Shown one piece after another: positions 11,437-24,415 of a stretch of 64,000 nucleotides of DNA; position 1 is the stretch's first letter, and each line of letters opens with the position of its first letter. The position numbers were made by a program, and so were the translations under genes. Origin of the DNA: Protopterus annectens. Its lineage: Eukaryota > Chordata > Ceratodontiformes > Protopteridae. The stretch lies in contig NC_056725.1 of the NCBI RefSeq assembly GCF_019279795.1, positions 1,614,991,359 to 1,615,055,358 on the forward strand, written 5' to 3'. The notes under the pieces are model-generated. The model was not told where the DNA came from. It ran no database searches and was given only the letters and a program-made list of their open reading frames with translations.

Positions 11437-14400
11437 ATAAATGTAGATGTTCGAGTGCTAATACAGCTGCAGTCATAACAGATGGGTTCTCCTGCCGTCA
11501 GGCGGTCCTCAGCCAATTCCAAAGTCTAGGTCCGGCGGTTGTCGCCGCTTCTTCCCTGACGCCAGTGTGACAGGGTATAAAGGAACCAGCCAACGCCATT
11601 TTCTTCAGTTTTCTTGCCCCAGATGTCAGGTGCCCCAGAAGGAAGGCAATACATAAATTTGTGTAATAATGCAGTGCAATATAATCAAAATAACTGTAGT
11701 TGCAAGCAAATACATCATAAATGAATACCCCAATCAGGTTGTATGAGGATGTGTTAGCCTATAGGCCTGTCCCAAGAGGGGAAGGAGGGAGGGAAACCTG
11801 GACTGCAGCTGTATTAGCACTCGAACATCTACATTTATGGTAGGTACAAAACTGTACTATGTTCATCGTGCATACAGCTGCAGTCATAACAGATGGGTAG
11901 AATCCCAAAGCTAAGAAAGGGATGGTAGGCACTAGGTGGAACTAGGAGGAGCCAAAATGCCCTGCAAGACTGCAGTGGCAAAGCCTGCCCTAGATTTGGA
12001 GTATAATGGTAGGTTGTAGTGCTTGGAGAAGGTATGCACAGAACTCCAAGTGGCTGCTTCCAAAATATCCTTGGTAGGAACTCCTCTGTGGAAGGCTGCA
12101 GAGGTGGCTGTGGCCCTGGTGGAATGAGTTCTAATGCCTGTAGGTACAGTTTTGCCATGAAAGGAATAGCAAAAGCGTATGCAGTGGGCTATCCATTTTG
12201 ACATTATCTGTTTGGAAATTGGCTTTCCTTGAGCTCCCACCACATAGGCCACAAAGAGCTGTTCTGATTTTCTGAAAGGCTTTGTTCTGTCCAAATAATA
12301 ACGCAGTTGTCTGTGGATGTCCAAGGAATGTAGTAATCTCTCCCCTTTGTTTTGAGGATTAGGATAAAAAGAAGGTAAATGTATGGCCTGATTTAAAGCT
12401 ACCCTGGATACCACTTTAGGCATAAAGGACAGGTTGGTTCATAAGGAAACTCTGTCCTGATGGAAGATGATAAAGGCTGGATAGCCATGAGAGCCTGTAG
12501 TTCTGAAACTCTGCGAGCTGAGGTGATAGACAGAAGGAAAGCTGTTTTCCAGGACAAATATTGCAAATCTGATGAGGCAGCTGGCTCAAAGGGAGGCAAG
12601 GTCAGTTTTTCCAGAATGAAATTAAGATCCCAAGCAGGTATTGTTTGTTTCCTTGGAGGTCTTAGATTCTTAGCCCCTCTGAGGAACTGTCTTAAGAGAG
12701 GGTGAGAGAATAAAGGTGGATCAGTGTTGTATTCTGCATAAATGGCTGAGGCATGGATTTTGATGGAGGAGAAAGAAAGTCCACTGCTTAGCAGTTCAGC
12801 CAAATATTGTAGTATTTGAGGTAAATTCAGTTTTCCAGGATCCTGGCCCTTTTTCTCATTCCAGACACAAAAACGTTTCCATTTTGCGGAGTAAGCTTTT
12901 CTAGTTGATGGCCTTCTGGCCTCCAAAATGACATCCTGCACCTCCTTGGAGAGTAGGGCCTGTTGTGATGCTAAGGAATCTTCCATGCGGCTAGACTGAG
13001 TGTTTTTAGCTGGCTGTGAAGAGTTTTGAAGCTGTGCTGAGTCAGAAGAGGCATTAGAGGCAGGGTCCATGGTGGGGAATGAGTCAGGCTCCTCAGGAGT
13101 GGGTACCAGTGTTGCCTTGGCCAGTCCGGAGCAATGAGAATCATCTTTGGTCTGTCTGCTCTGGTTTTCAATAGAACTTTGGGCAACAGAGGAAGAGGTG
13201 GGAAGGCATAAACTGTCATTGATGTCCAATTGAGAGAGCGTCCACTCTCCAGGCCTTTGGATGGAAGATCCTTGAGCAGAATTTTGTCAATTGATGATGT
13301 TTGTGGGAGGCAAAGAGATCTATGTCTGGCCTTCCCCATTCTTGGATTATTTCTGTAAAAACTTTTGGATGCAATTTCCATTCGTGTGGATCTGTCATAT
13401 TCCTGCTTAGGTTGTCTGCCAGCGTGTTTTCCTTGCCTGGCAAGTACTGTGCTTGTAGTTCCATTTGTAAGTCCATGGCCATGTTCCAAAGTGACATGGC
13501 CAGTCTGCATAGGGGGTAAGAATGCGTTCCTCCCTGTTTGTTTATGTACCACATAACTGTGGTGTTGTCCGTTCTTATCAATAGTTGACCTGGTTGTAGA
13601 AGGTCCTTGAAAGCTATAATAGCATTTATTACTGCTAGCATTTCTTCTTGATTGATGTGAAGGTGCTTTTCTTTTTGGGACCATTTGCCCTGAATGCACC
13701 GATCTGTCATGTGCGCCCCCCCAGGCGTAGTCCGAGGCATCTGTTGTGATGACTTGATTTGCTTGTGGGTTGCTGAATGGAAGACCTGTGTTTGTTTGAC
13801 ATGCTTGAGCCCACCACAGAAATTCCTTTTGCAGACATGGAATTAGTGGTATTATTGTTTCCGAACTGTGGCTGTGTTGAGACCATATGTTTTTCAGGTA
13901 CCATTGTAGTTTCCTCATATGCAGCTTTGCACATGGGATTAGTAAGATGCAAGATGCCATGAATCCCAGAGCCTGCAGGATTTTCCTTGCAGTCAGCCTG
14001 GTGCAATTTGCTAGTGTTCTGAAGTATTGAATTAGTTGCCCCTGCTTCTCTGGCGTGAAGTAGGCCATCTGGGTGTTTGTGTCCAAATTGGCACCCAGGA
14101 AAATTATCTTCCGAGAGGGTATTAGCCTTGATTTCTTTTTGTTGACTGTGTATCCCAGAGAGTTCAACAACATTATTACATAAGCCAGATGTTTCAGAAG
14201 AATGTGCTTGCTGTCCGCTTGGATCAGACAGTCATCCAAATAGGGGTATATTTGTATCCCTTGAAGTCTGCAGTAGGCAATTACTGATGCCAGGCATTTC
14301 GTGAATACTCTGGGCAGTAGATAAGCCAAAGGGCAATGCAGAGAATTGATAATGGGTTGAACCTGCAAGAAATCTGAGGTACCTTCTGCAATTTTGTCTG

Positions 14401-16948
14401 ATTGGGACATGCAGGTATGCCTCCTTGAGGTCCAATGTTACCAGCCAAGACTCCTTGCCCAGCATGGGAAGAAGTTGCTGTAGAGTGAGCATCTTGAATT
14501 TTTAGTGCAGTAGAAATGTGTTTAGGATGGATAGGTCCAAAATAGGTCTCCAATCTTTTCCCCTTCCTTAGCACCAGAAATAGCCTGGAATAAAAACCTT
14601 GACCTTGTTCGTATGAGGTACCTCTTGAATAGCTTTCATGTTTATGAGATCTGTAATTTGCCTTTGTGCCTCTGCCCTTTGATTGTGTGGCAGGTTTGGC
14701 ATGCCTCTCATTTTGGAAGGGTGTGAAAATGGAATTTGTAGCCTCTGTTTATAATGTCCAGGATCCATTTGTCCTTTGTGACAATATGCCAATTTTTGAA
14801 AATAATGCCAGCTTTCCTCCTAAGGGGCTGCCATTTGAGACTTGGTTGGCATGCAAAGGGAAAGTCATTGGGTTTGCTTTCTGAAAGATTGCGAGTTATC
14901 CTCACCACCTCTTTGTGTAGGAGCTTGCCATTGTCTGCCTCTAAACGATCCTTGGATTGTCCTCTGCCCCTCGGCCTGTATCTGCCTCTTTGGGGTCTGT
15001 CCGTGGCAGGAAAGGACCAGTTTTGGAAGGCCAATTTCTACTAAAACGTGGGGGTTGTACCTGTAGAAATTCTTTCACAGTTTGCATTGATTTAGCCTTT
15101 TCCTCCATTTTCCTTAACACCTCTTCAGCATTAGCACCAAATAGTACATCCTTTGAAGAGGGCGCTAATAATTTTGCTTTGACATGATCAGGCAAGGCTT
15201 GTTCCTTGAGCCAGGCATGCCTACGTGATGACTGATCCTGTAACAGCAGCTCTACATGAGGCCTCTAGAGCATCAAAACCACATTGTAAGGTATGCTTAC
15301 CCACTTGTTCTGCACTATGCATCAAATCCTGCAACTCCTTCAAGTCTGGTTGTTCAGGTTGTGACATTTTACTTTTCAATTGTGATAACAAAAATGTTGG
15401 TATTTTAGCATATGAAACTGACAGTTTAAGGCCCTCATGGATAAGGTAGCCGAGGTATATACCTTTTCCCCCCACCTTTCTAAGGATCTGGAGTCTCTCT
15501 CGGAAGGTAGTGGATTTTTAGCAATGGAGGCCTTAACTCCCTTGGGGCCCTGTGAGATGGTTTCGTCAGCAGCATGGCTTTTGTATAGAAATTGGTGTGA
15601 GTCAGGAACCCTGTAGTACCTGTCAGGCTTAACTGGGGCTGGAGGTAGAGAGTCCGGGTTAAGGCAAGCCTCCGAGTAAACATCATCTAGGATGTCCTAG
15701 ACAGGAGGTATAGCCAGAGGCCTGTGCTGAGGTAGCAAGAGAAATTCCCTGAGCCTTTTCTTGGAATCTGAATAATCTTGGCCTTCCCAGTGGAAGTGTT
15801 CCCTTAAGGTATGCAAAGTTTCCCCAAATGAGTAATCCTCTGGGGGGGAGACAGAAGGGATGGACTCCTCCGCATCAGAGTCTTCAAAAGGGGAGTAAGA
15901 ATGTTCCTGATCATCAGAATGCTCCAAAATAATGGAGCCCTGATCAGAGGAGGGGGAATCTTCCTCCACTCTGGGCCTTTTGTCTGGTGGGGGCTGAAAA
16001 CCTCTTATAAGAGCAATTAAATCCTCAGCCATTTTAAGCATCTGTTTCTTAGGCATGGGGCCTGGAGGTGAGCCCTGTGTAGCTGGTCTCAGAGTGCATG
16101 GTTGCTTTAGACTTTGTGAAAGCCTTGATGGAGAAAGAAGAGGAAGGTCTGAAGACACCTTGAGTGGAGGTGGACCTGTTCACATTCTGAGTTTCAACGC
16201 TAAGAGTGGCTTTGGTATCTGTAGTCGGGGTGTGGGCAGAGGAGCCTGCGACCTCGGGCACAGGAGACACCATCAAAGAAGTGTCGTCGGTAGTCAGGGG
16301 CTGTGTAGGCACCTCGCTGAGAACCGGACCATGTGTAGTCGGCTTTGGCGTGGTGTCGGTAGAGGCCGCGGACCTCATGTGTCGGTCCTTGTCTTTGCGT
16401 TTTTTAGACAAAACCGGAGTCGGAGTATCCGACGACATAGTATAGTTAAATGCTTTTCCAAAATAATGCTGGGCGAACTCCGCCCGACGCTTAATAGTGC
16501 GTTTGTTGAATGTAGCACAAAAGCGACAGACCGAGATGTCGTGATCTGGGCCTAAACAAGGTATACAGAGGGAATGGAAATCCTTATGCGGTATTTACTT
16601 CCCACAAGAAATACAATTATTAACTTTGTCTGACATCGGTCTGAGGCAAGAAAAGTTTCCCCAACGGGGTACTTAGCTTTTAAGAAGACTTCGGTTTCCA
16701 AATTTTCGTAATCTCAGGAGCTGGCCGACCGGCACTTGCGAACTGCTTCTGCTTCGGGCACCGCGCGGCAAGAAAGACTGAAGAAAATGGCGTTGGCTGG
16801 TTCCTTTATACCCCTGTCGCACTGACGTCAGGGAAGAAGCGATGACAACCGACGCCGGACCTAGACTTTGGAATTCGGCCGACCGAGGACCCGCCTGACG
16901 GCAGGAGAACCCATCTGTTATGACTGCAGCTGCATGCACGATGAAGAT
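11417..16948 (-). mobile_element. DIRS-type retrotransposon C, whole length (fossil)
   Basis: A 5532-bp element closely matching B throughout. Parts: 3' ITR (11417 to about 11625), ICR (11801-11897), YR (about 11930-12960), RNase H and RT (about 12970-14790), gag-like region (about 14790-16640) and 5' ITR (about 16768-16948). It has the same domain signatures as B. It abuts A on the left and D on the right with no target-site duplication. Structurally whole, with more breaks than B. Confidence 0.93.
11801..11897. repeat. Internal complementary region of DIRS C
   Basis: Same construction as in B: reverse complement of C's left tip followed by reverse complement of its right tip. Confidence 0.86.
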
Positions 16949-18878
16949 CTCCATTTGTAAACAGGGAATCAGGGGAAGAATCAAGTCCAAGTCCTGTGTG
17001 TGTTGACACCAAAGATTCTTGAGGTACCATTGAAGTTCTCATATGCAGCCTTGCATATGGGATCATCAAAATACATGAAGCCATGAACCCCAGTGCTTGC
17101 AGGAATTGCCTTGCAGAGAGCTTGGTCATGCTTGCCAAGTTCATGAAGTAAGCGGAAAGATCTTGCTTCTGTTGAAGGAGGAATACCATCGGAGTGGCTA
17201 TATTCAGACTCACTCCTAGGAAAACTATCTCCCTTGAAGGAACCAATTTTGACTTCTTTTCGTTGAGAGTGTAAACCAAAGAGGTGAGAATGTTCTTCAT
17301 AAAATTCAAATCCTTTTCTAGTTGTTCTGGGGAGTTTGCTTGAATGAGACAGTTGTCCAGGTAAGGATAAATTGGAATGTTTCTCTGCCTGCAAAAAGCA
17401 ATGGCTGGAGCCAGGCACTTTGGAAAAACTCTAGGAGCAGTAGATAAGCCAAAGGGCAATGCAAAGAACTGAAAGTGTTGCTCCCCAGCCCTGAAGCGAA
17501 GGAACTGCTTGCAACTTTCCCTTATTGGGATGTGCAGATAAGCCTCCTTGAGATCCAACATCACCAGCCATGAATCCTTGCCCAGCATTGGTAGTAATTG
17601 TTGAAGGATGAGCATCTTGAACTTGGGAATCAGTGTTCAGAATGGACAGATCCAGAATTGGGTGTCAGGTGCCCCCTTTCCTGGGTACCAGAAAAAGACT
17701 TGAATAAAAACCTAGGCCTGCTTGATTTGTAGGAATTGGATCTATAGCCCCCATAGTCAACAGAGAAGAAATGAGTTTCTACCTCTGCTGAGAGTTCTGG
17801 GTATGTCTTGGTACCCCTGTAAAACAGGGAAGGTGTGAAAGCAAAACTTGTAACCTTGGTTTATTATATTGAGCACCCATTTGTAGTCTATGATGGTAGA
17901 CCATACCTCTGCAAACCTGGCTAAACTTCTCCCCAAAGGAAACCCAGGGTCCACAGAGGTAGACACAAGAAGGCCAGAGTCACTGAGAATGTTTACTTTT
18001 GGAAGCTGGCTTAGAACTCCCTGATTTAGCAGAAGAAGAGTGCCATTGTTTAGCCCTTTGAGGGGCAGAGGCTTGCCCTCTGGAAGATCTGAAAGCCCTA
18101 GGTCTAGAGTGACCCTGCTCGCCAGGATCAGGGAAAGACCCAATTCTTGGAAGGATAATGCCTACTAAACAGAGGAGGCTGAACCTGAAGGAAATCTTTT
18201 ACAGCTTGCATAGATTTTGCCTTATCCTCCAACTTCTTCAGTACCTCCTCAGCCTTATTACCAAAAAGATTGTCCTTGTGCAAAGGAACATCCAGCAATT
18301 TAGATTTAACTGGTTCAGAAAGAGGCTGCTCCCTGAGCTAAGCATGCCTTCTAATTATGGAAGCAGTGGCTGCTGCTCTGCAGGAAGCCACCACAGTGTC
18401 AAAACCACAATGGAGTGAATGCTTATTAACTAAAGTGGCAGAATTCAGTAAGTCTTGTAAATCTTTGCTCTCCATCATGGAAGGAATATCTCCAAGCTTA
18501 GTCTTAATAGCCTCCAAAGTATGCTGCTGATACTTAAGCATGTGAAAAAGACAATTCAAGGATCTAATGGCAAGAGTTGCAGAGGTATAGACTTTTTTAC
18601 CCCACCTGTCCAAGGCCCTAGATTCCTTATCAGAAGGCACAGGGTTTTTAGCAATAGTAGTCTTAACACCCTTGGGGCCTTGAAAAATAATTTCTGGATT
18701 AGCAGTAGGGTTTTTAAAAAGGAATATATGAGATTCAGGAACCCTGCAATACCTATCCGGTTTTCTGGGGGCAGGAGGAACGGAATTAGGAGTTAAAGAA
18801 TTTTTCATGAAAACCTCATCCACAACTTCCAAAACTGGAGGTATAGCCAGAGGCTTATACTGTGGCAAATTTAAAAAT
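15566..18878. repeat. Duplicated segment, copy 1 (end of C plus D)
   Basis: Matches 19838-23138 at high identity, including the C/D boundary. The two copies differ by scattered substitutions and small length changes. Confidence 0.88.
16949..18878 (-). mobile_element. DIRS-type retrotransposon D, partial copy 1 (fossil)
   Basis: A distinct DIRS subfamily, beginning within RNase H/RT where C's end lies and ending within the gag-like region. RT blocks include GKDSWLVMLDLKEAYLHIPI, FALPFGLSTAPRVFPK and the box IYPYLDNCLIQ. The gag block has TLAIRSLNCLFHMLKYQQH. No ITR or recombinase is present here. Its missing left half could lie beyond the window if A and C are insertions within D. Confidence 0.88.
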
Positions 18879-19837
18879 TTGTAACCAAAAAAGATATGCC
18901 ACCAAAAACAATTGTATCCCGGCACTATTAAGGCTGTCCTTTATATCCCTCTTTCTCCTGCTAGACCTCCGTTGTAATTATCAGCATAGAACCATGAATA
19001 AACGAAGTATGCAAAAACTAATTCTTTAATAAAAATAAACAAAACAAACGTAGAAAAACATCAGATTTAGCGCTTTCATCTCCTGGAACGGAGACTTCTT
19101 CAGAATCCAGTTGTAAACTAATACCAACAGTCTTTTATATTGTTCTTGATTCCCAATAGTAGTTGAGTGAATTGATTAATTGCTTGTTACAATGTAAATT
19201 TAAAATTTAAAAGGGCAATTCATCTTCATGTTGAACCACGTCAAATGCAATGACTAATACAGGATAAAATGTTCTAAGTATACATTCCTTAAAAATACTG
19301 AATAATTGAGTTAATAGATGTATAATAAATAAATAAATAATTATATATAAATATAATTATAAATATGTATATAAATATGAATAATAAATTATGAATGATA
19401 AATTGTGAACAATGAATTATGAATAGATAATAGATTGTGAATAATAAATAAATTATTTCTATATAGATAATAAATAAATAATTCCATACAAATAATACCA
19501 ATAGATAAAATGTCTTGAATTGTTTAAAAACTTCTAATATACAAAATGTCAACAAGACATTCCAAGGAGCTTATCAAAAAACATTTCAAAAAACATTTCA
19601 AAAAACATTGTAGGACTATTTAAATCTTATTATTGCAACATCCCTTACAGTATTTTGATCACCTTCTTTACAACATATTTATGACATTTTTATATATATA
19701 CGTGTAACACTTAAATAACATTTTATAAACATTTTAATTTTTGGGTCATTAGCTAATATTTTCAGTGCAGGGGTGATAGATATGGTCATTCAGGCCACAA
19801 TTACCACAGGCATCAAGTCTGAGAAACACTCTTTTTT
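18879..19837. mobile_element. PLE-like tail plus AT-rich filler between duplicated segments
   Basis: 959 bp unrelated to DIRS, present at copy 1 only. The minus strand carries a PLE-like tail around 18950-19140 with a good hammerhead-like core. The stretch 19315-19500 is a low-complexity run of TAAATAAAT and TTATGAAT-like words. I see no coding sequence. It may be a PLE insertion in D, or filler at a rearrangement. Confidence 0.5.
19060..19108 (-). ncRNA. Hammerhead-ribozyme-like motif in PLE tail
   Basis: The minus strand reads CTGAAGA (19097-19103), stem II TCTCC, loop GTTCCA, GGAGA, then TGAAA and the self-complementary AGCGCT followed by A. That matches the hammerhead core CUGANGA, stem II, GAAA, very short palindromic stem III, UH. 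PLE hammerheads with such short stem III are known and may act as dimers. Confidence 0.6.
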
Positions 19838-21211
19838 TCAGCAGCATGGCTTTTGTATAGAAATTGGTGAGTCAGGAACCCTGTAGTACCTGTCAGGCTT
19901 AACTGGGGCTGGAGGTAGAGAGTCGGGTTAAGGCAGCCTCCGAGTAAACATCATCTAGGATGTCCAAGACAGGTATAGCCAGAGGCCTGTGCTGAGGTAG
20001 CAAGAGAAATTCCCTGAGCCTTTTCTTGGAATCTGAATAATCTTGGCCTTCCCAGTGGAAGTGTTCCCTTAAGGTATGCAAAGTTTCCCCAAATGAGTAA
20101 TCCTCTGGTGGGAGACAGAAGGGATGGACTCCTCCGCATCAGAGTCTTCAAAAGGGGAGTAAGAATGTTCCTGATCATCAGAATGCTCTGAAATAATGGA
20201 GCCCTGATCAGAGGAGGGGGAATCTTCCTCCACTTTGGGCCTTTTGTCCGGTGGGGACTGAGAACCTCTGATAAGAGTAATTAAATCCTCAGCCATTTTA
20301 AGCATCTGTTTCTTAGGCATGGGGCCTGGAGGTGGGCCCTGTGTAGCTGGTCTCAGAATGCATGGTTGCTTTAGACTTTGTGAAAGCCTTGATGGAGAAA
20401 GAAGAGGAAGGTCTGAAGACACCTTGAGTGGAGGTGGACCTGTCCACATTCTGAGTTTCAATGCCAAGAGTGGCTTCGGTATCTGTAGTCGGGGTGTGGG
20501 CCGAGGAGCCTTTGACCTCGGGCACAGGAGACACCGTCAAAGAAGTGTCATCAGTAGTCAGGGGCTGCGTAGGCACCTCGCTGAGAACCGGACCACGTGT
20601 AGTCGGGTTTTGGCGTGGTGTCGGTAGAGGCCGCGGACCTCGTGTGTCGGTCCTTGTCTTTGCGTTTTTTAGACAAAACCGGAGTTGGAGTATCCGATGA
20701 CATATTATAGTTAAATGCTTTTCCAAAATAATGCTGGGCGAACTCCGCCCGACGCTTAATAGTGCGTTTGTTGAATGTAGCACAAAAGCGACAGACCGAG
20801 ACGTCGTGGTCTGGGCTTAAACAAGGTATACAGAGGGAATGGAAATCCTTATGCGGTATTTGCTTCCCACAAGAAATACAATTATTAACTTTGTCTGACA
20901 TCGGTCTGAGGCAAGAAAAAGTTTCAACGGGATACTTAGCTTTTAAGAAGACTTCGGTTTCCAAATTTTCGTAATCTCAGGAGCTGGCAGACCGGCACTT
21001 GCGAACTGCTTCTGCTTCGGGCACCGCGCGGCAAGAAAGACTGAAGAAAATGGCGTTGGCTGGTTCTTTTATACTCCTGTCACACTGATGTCAGGGAAGA
21101 AGCGATGACAACCGACGCCGGACCTAGACTTTGGAATTCGGCCGACCGAGGACCTGCCTGAAGGCAGGAGAACCCATCTGTTATGACTGCAGCTGTATGC
21201 ACGATGAACAA
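19838..21211 (-). mobile_element. DIRS C second copy, 5' part only (fossil)
   Basis: The gag-like region and 5' ITR of C repeated, equivalent to 15566-16948, ending at the right tip. The N-terminal MSDKVNNCISCGKQIP motif is present. It joins D copy 2 at the same D position as in copy 1, so the duplication took in the pre-existing C/D boundary. Confidence 0.88.
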
Positions 21212-23138
21212 CTCCATTTATAAACAGGGAATCGGGGGAAGAATCAAGTCCAAGTCCTGTGTGTGTTGACACCAAAGATTCTTGAGGTACCATTGAAGTT
21301 CTCATATGCAGCCTTGCATATGGGATCATCAAAATACATGAAGCCATGAACCCCAGTGCTTGCAGGAATTGCCTTGCAGAGAGCTTGGTCATGCTTGCCA
21401 AGTTCATGAAGTAAGCGGAAAGATCTTCTTGCTTCTGTTGAGGGAGGAATACCATCGGAGTGGCTATATTCAGACTCACTCCTAGGAAAACGATCTCCCT
21501 TGAAGGAACCAATTTTGACTTCTTTTCGTTGAGAGTGTAAACCAAAGAGGTGAGAATGTTCTTCACGAAATCCAAATCCTTTTCTAGTTGTTCTGAGGAG
21601 TTTGCTTGAATGAGACAGTTGTCCAGGTAAGGATAAATTGGAATGTTTCTCTGCCTGCAAAAAGCAATGGCTGGACCCAGGTACTTTGGAAAAACTCTGG
21701 GAGCAGTAGATAAGCCAAAGGGCAATGCAGAGAATTGAAAGTGTTGCTCCCCAGCCCTGAAGCGAAGGAACTGCTTGCAACTTTCCCTTATTGGGATGTG
21801 CAGATAAGCGTCCTTGAGATCCAACATTACCAGCCATGAATCCTTGCCCAGCATTGGTAGTAATTGAAGGATGAGCATCTTGAACTTGGGAATCAGTGTT
21901 CAGAATGGACAGATCCAGAATTGGGTGTCAGGTGCCCCCTTTCCTGGGTACCAGAAAAAACCTTGAATAAAAACCTAGGCCTGTTTGATTTGTAGGAACT
22001 GGATCTATAGCCCCCATAGTCAGCAGTGAAGAAATGAGTTTCTACCTCTGCTGAGAGTTCTGGTATGTCTTGGTACCCCTGTAAAACAGGGAAGGTGTGA
22101 AAGTAAAACTTGTAACCTTGGTTTACTATATTGAGCACCCATTTGTCGTCTATGATGGTAGACCATACCTCTGCAAACCTGGCTAAACTTCCCCCCAAAG
22201 GAAACCCAGGGTCCACAGAGGTAGACACAAGAAGGCCGGAGTCACTGAGAATGTTTACTTTAGGAAGCTGGCTTAGAACTCCCTGATTTAGCAGAAGAAG
22301 AGTGCCATTGTTTAGCCCTTTGAGGGGCAGAGGCTTGCCCTCTGGAAGATCTGAAAGCCCTAGGTCTAGAGTGACCCTGCTTGCCAGGATCAGGGAAAGA
22401 CCAATTCTTGGAAGGATAATGCCTACTACACAGAGGAGGCTGAACCTGAAGGAAATCTTTTACAGCTTGCATAGATTTTTTCCTTATCCTCCAACTTCTT
22501 CAGTACCTCCTCAGCCTTATTACCAAAAAGATTGTCCTTGTGCAAAGGAACATCCAGCAATTTAGATTTAACTGGTTCAGAAAGAGGCTGCTCCCTGAGC
22601 TAAGCATGCCTTCTAATTACGGAAGCAGTGGCTGCTGCTCTGCAGGAAGCCTCCACAGTGTCAAAACCACAATGGAGTGAATGCTTATTAACTAAAGTGG
22701 CAGAATTCAGTAAGTCTTGTAAATCTTTGCTCTCCATCATGGAAGGAATATCTCCAAGTTTAGTTTTAATAGCCTCCAAAGTACGCTGCTGATACTTAAG
22801 CATGTGAAAAAGACAATTCAAGGATCTAATGGCAAGAGTTGCAGAGGTATAGACTTTTTTACCCCACCTGTCCAAGGCCCTAGATTCCTTATCAGAAGGC
22901 ACAGGGTTTTTAGCAATAGTAGTCTTAACACCCTTGGGGCCTTGAGAAATAATTTCTGGATTAGCAGTAGGGTTTTTAAAAAGGAAAATATGAGATTCAG
23001 GAACCCTGCAATACCTATCCGGTTTTCTGGGGGCAGGAGGAACGGAATTAGGAGTTAAAGAATTTTTCATGAAAACCTCATCCACAACTTCCAAAACTGG
23101 AGGTATAGCCAGAGGCTTATACTGTGGCAAATTTAAAA
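19838..23138. repeat. Duplicated segment, copy 2
   Basis: Counterpart of 15566-18878. Beyond 23138 D continues uninterrupted here, whereas copy 1 ends in the filler. Confidence 0.88.
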
Positions 23139-24415
23139 ATGTCCTGATTCTTTTCTTAGACTGTGGAAAATCCTGACATTCCCATTTAAAATGCTCCCTA
23201 AGAGTATTCAAAGTATCCCCCAAAAAAAAAAACTTCGGAAGGGGAGGCAGAAGGGATAGAGTCCTAAGCATCAGAATCTTCAGAGAGAGAAAAAAGTTGA
23301 GAATTTCCTTCTTCACCAGCAGACATACTGGAAATCTCAGAATCTGAAACAGACAAAACATCAGGAGATAAATCCCTAGCTTTCTTGAAGGGGGGATGAG
23401 AGCCCCATAATCAGGGAAAGATCATCACCAGCCATCTTTACCAACTGGGACTGAGGTACAGGAGGGGAGGCAGACGCCTGCTTGTGAGTAGGTTTGCGGC
23501 TGGAAGGTTTACTAGCAATCTGGAGGGATTTGGGAGGCCTAGCAACTGCAGAAGTCTGAACTAAGGTAGTCTGGTTCTGGTCTCATGTTGAAAAGAAGAG
23601 GCGTCAGAAGCCGGTGCCTGCAAAGTGGCTCCGGAGCCATCTGAGGCAGCGATAGGCGGAGGGACTGAAGGCGAAATAACAGCCTGTGGCATGGATAACT
23701 CTGTAAAAGTCTCAGCAGAGGCTTGCGGCTGCAAATCTGCAGACTGCAGGGGATGCAAAAGCGCCTCACTGACTACCGCTGTGCTGACTACCAATTTCAT
23801 CTGTGCATCGTCAGTAGATTTAACCCTAGGCCTGTCGCAGTCCTTGTCTTTGCGTTTCCTAGGTATATCCAAAGTCAGGAGATCAGAAGACACCATACCG
23901 ACAAACTTAGGCCAGACTTCGAAATGCTTATATAAAATCTTAGCTCTACGGCATATGGTACGTGTGTTAAAGAAAGCACAAAGATCGCAATTATGGACGT
24001 CGTGCTCAAGGTCCAAACAAGTTATACAACAGGAATGGAAATCACAGTGCGGAATCTGTTTTCCACACGCAAGGCAGTTAATAACTTTATCTGACATTTG
24101 TTAAAGCAAGAAGAGAGGATCCTCAATGGGGTACTTATCTGAAGGCCTCTTCAACTTGGTAGTCGGAAAGTGAAAACGAAGGTAAACGGCTGACTGGCAC
24201 TAGTGCAAAATGCATCTGCTTTGGGCTCCGCGGCAAGAAAGACTGAGGAAATGGCGTCAGCTGCCTCCATTTATACCTGACATACTGACATCAGTTTTAC
24301 AACCGGCGGCAGCAGATGTCATATACCAAGGACTCTGGTATTCGGGCCGACTGAGGGCTACCGTGAGACGGATAACTCATATGTGAGGACTGCAACAGTG
24401 AAACACGAAGAACAT
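21212..24415 (-). mobile_element. DIRS-type retrotransposon D, copy 2, 5' part (fossil)
   Basis: RT (about 21240-21900), gag-like region (about 22030-24100) and a diverged 5' ITR ending GAAGAACAT at 24415. The gag start MSDKVINCLACGKQIPHCDF keeps the Cys pairs of the other subfamilies with different residues between them. The tip resembles the GATGAACAT tip of B, C, F and I, so D is an older relative. E sequence follows directly. Several breaks. Confidence 0.88.

Noticed and set aside
16055-16555. Long plus-strand open frames across DIRS gag-like regions (also 9403-9798 and 20319-20627)
   Set aside because: They are antisense to the gag-like region, have Arg/Gly-rich composition driven by the opposite strand, and show no recognisable domain.
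19315-19500. Replication origin or structured RNA in the TAAATAAAT-rich stretch
   Set aside because: Low-complexity AT repeats with no conserved motif. Likely simple-sequence expansion.
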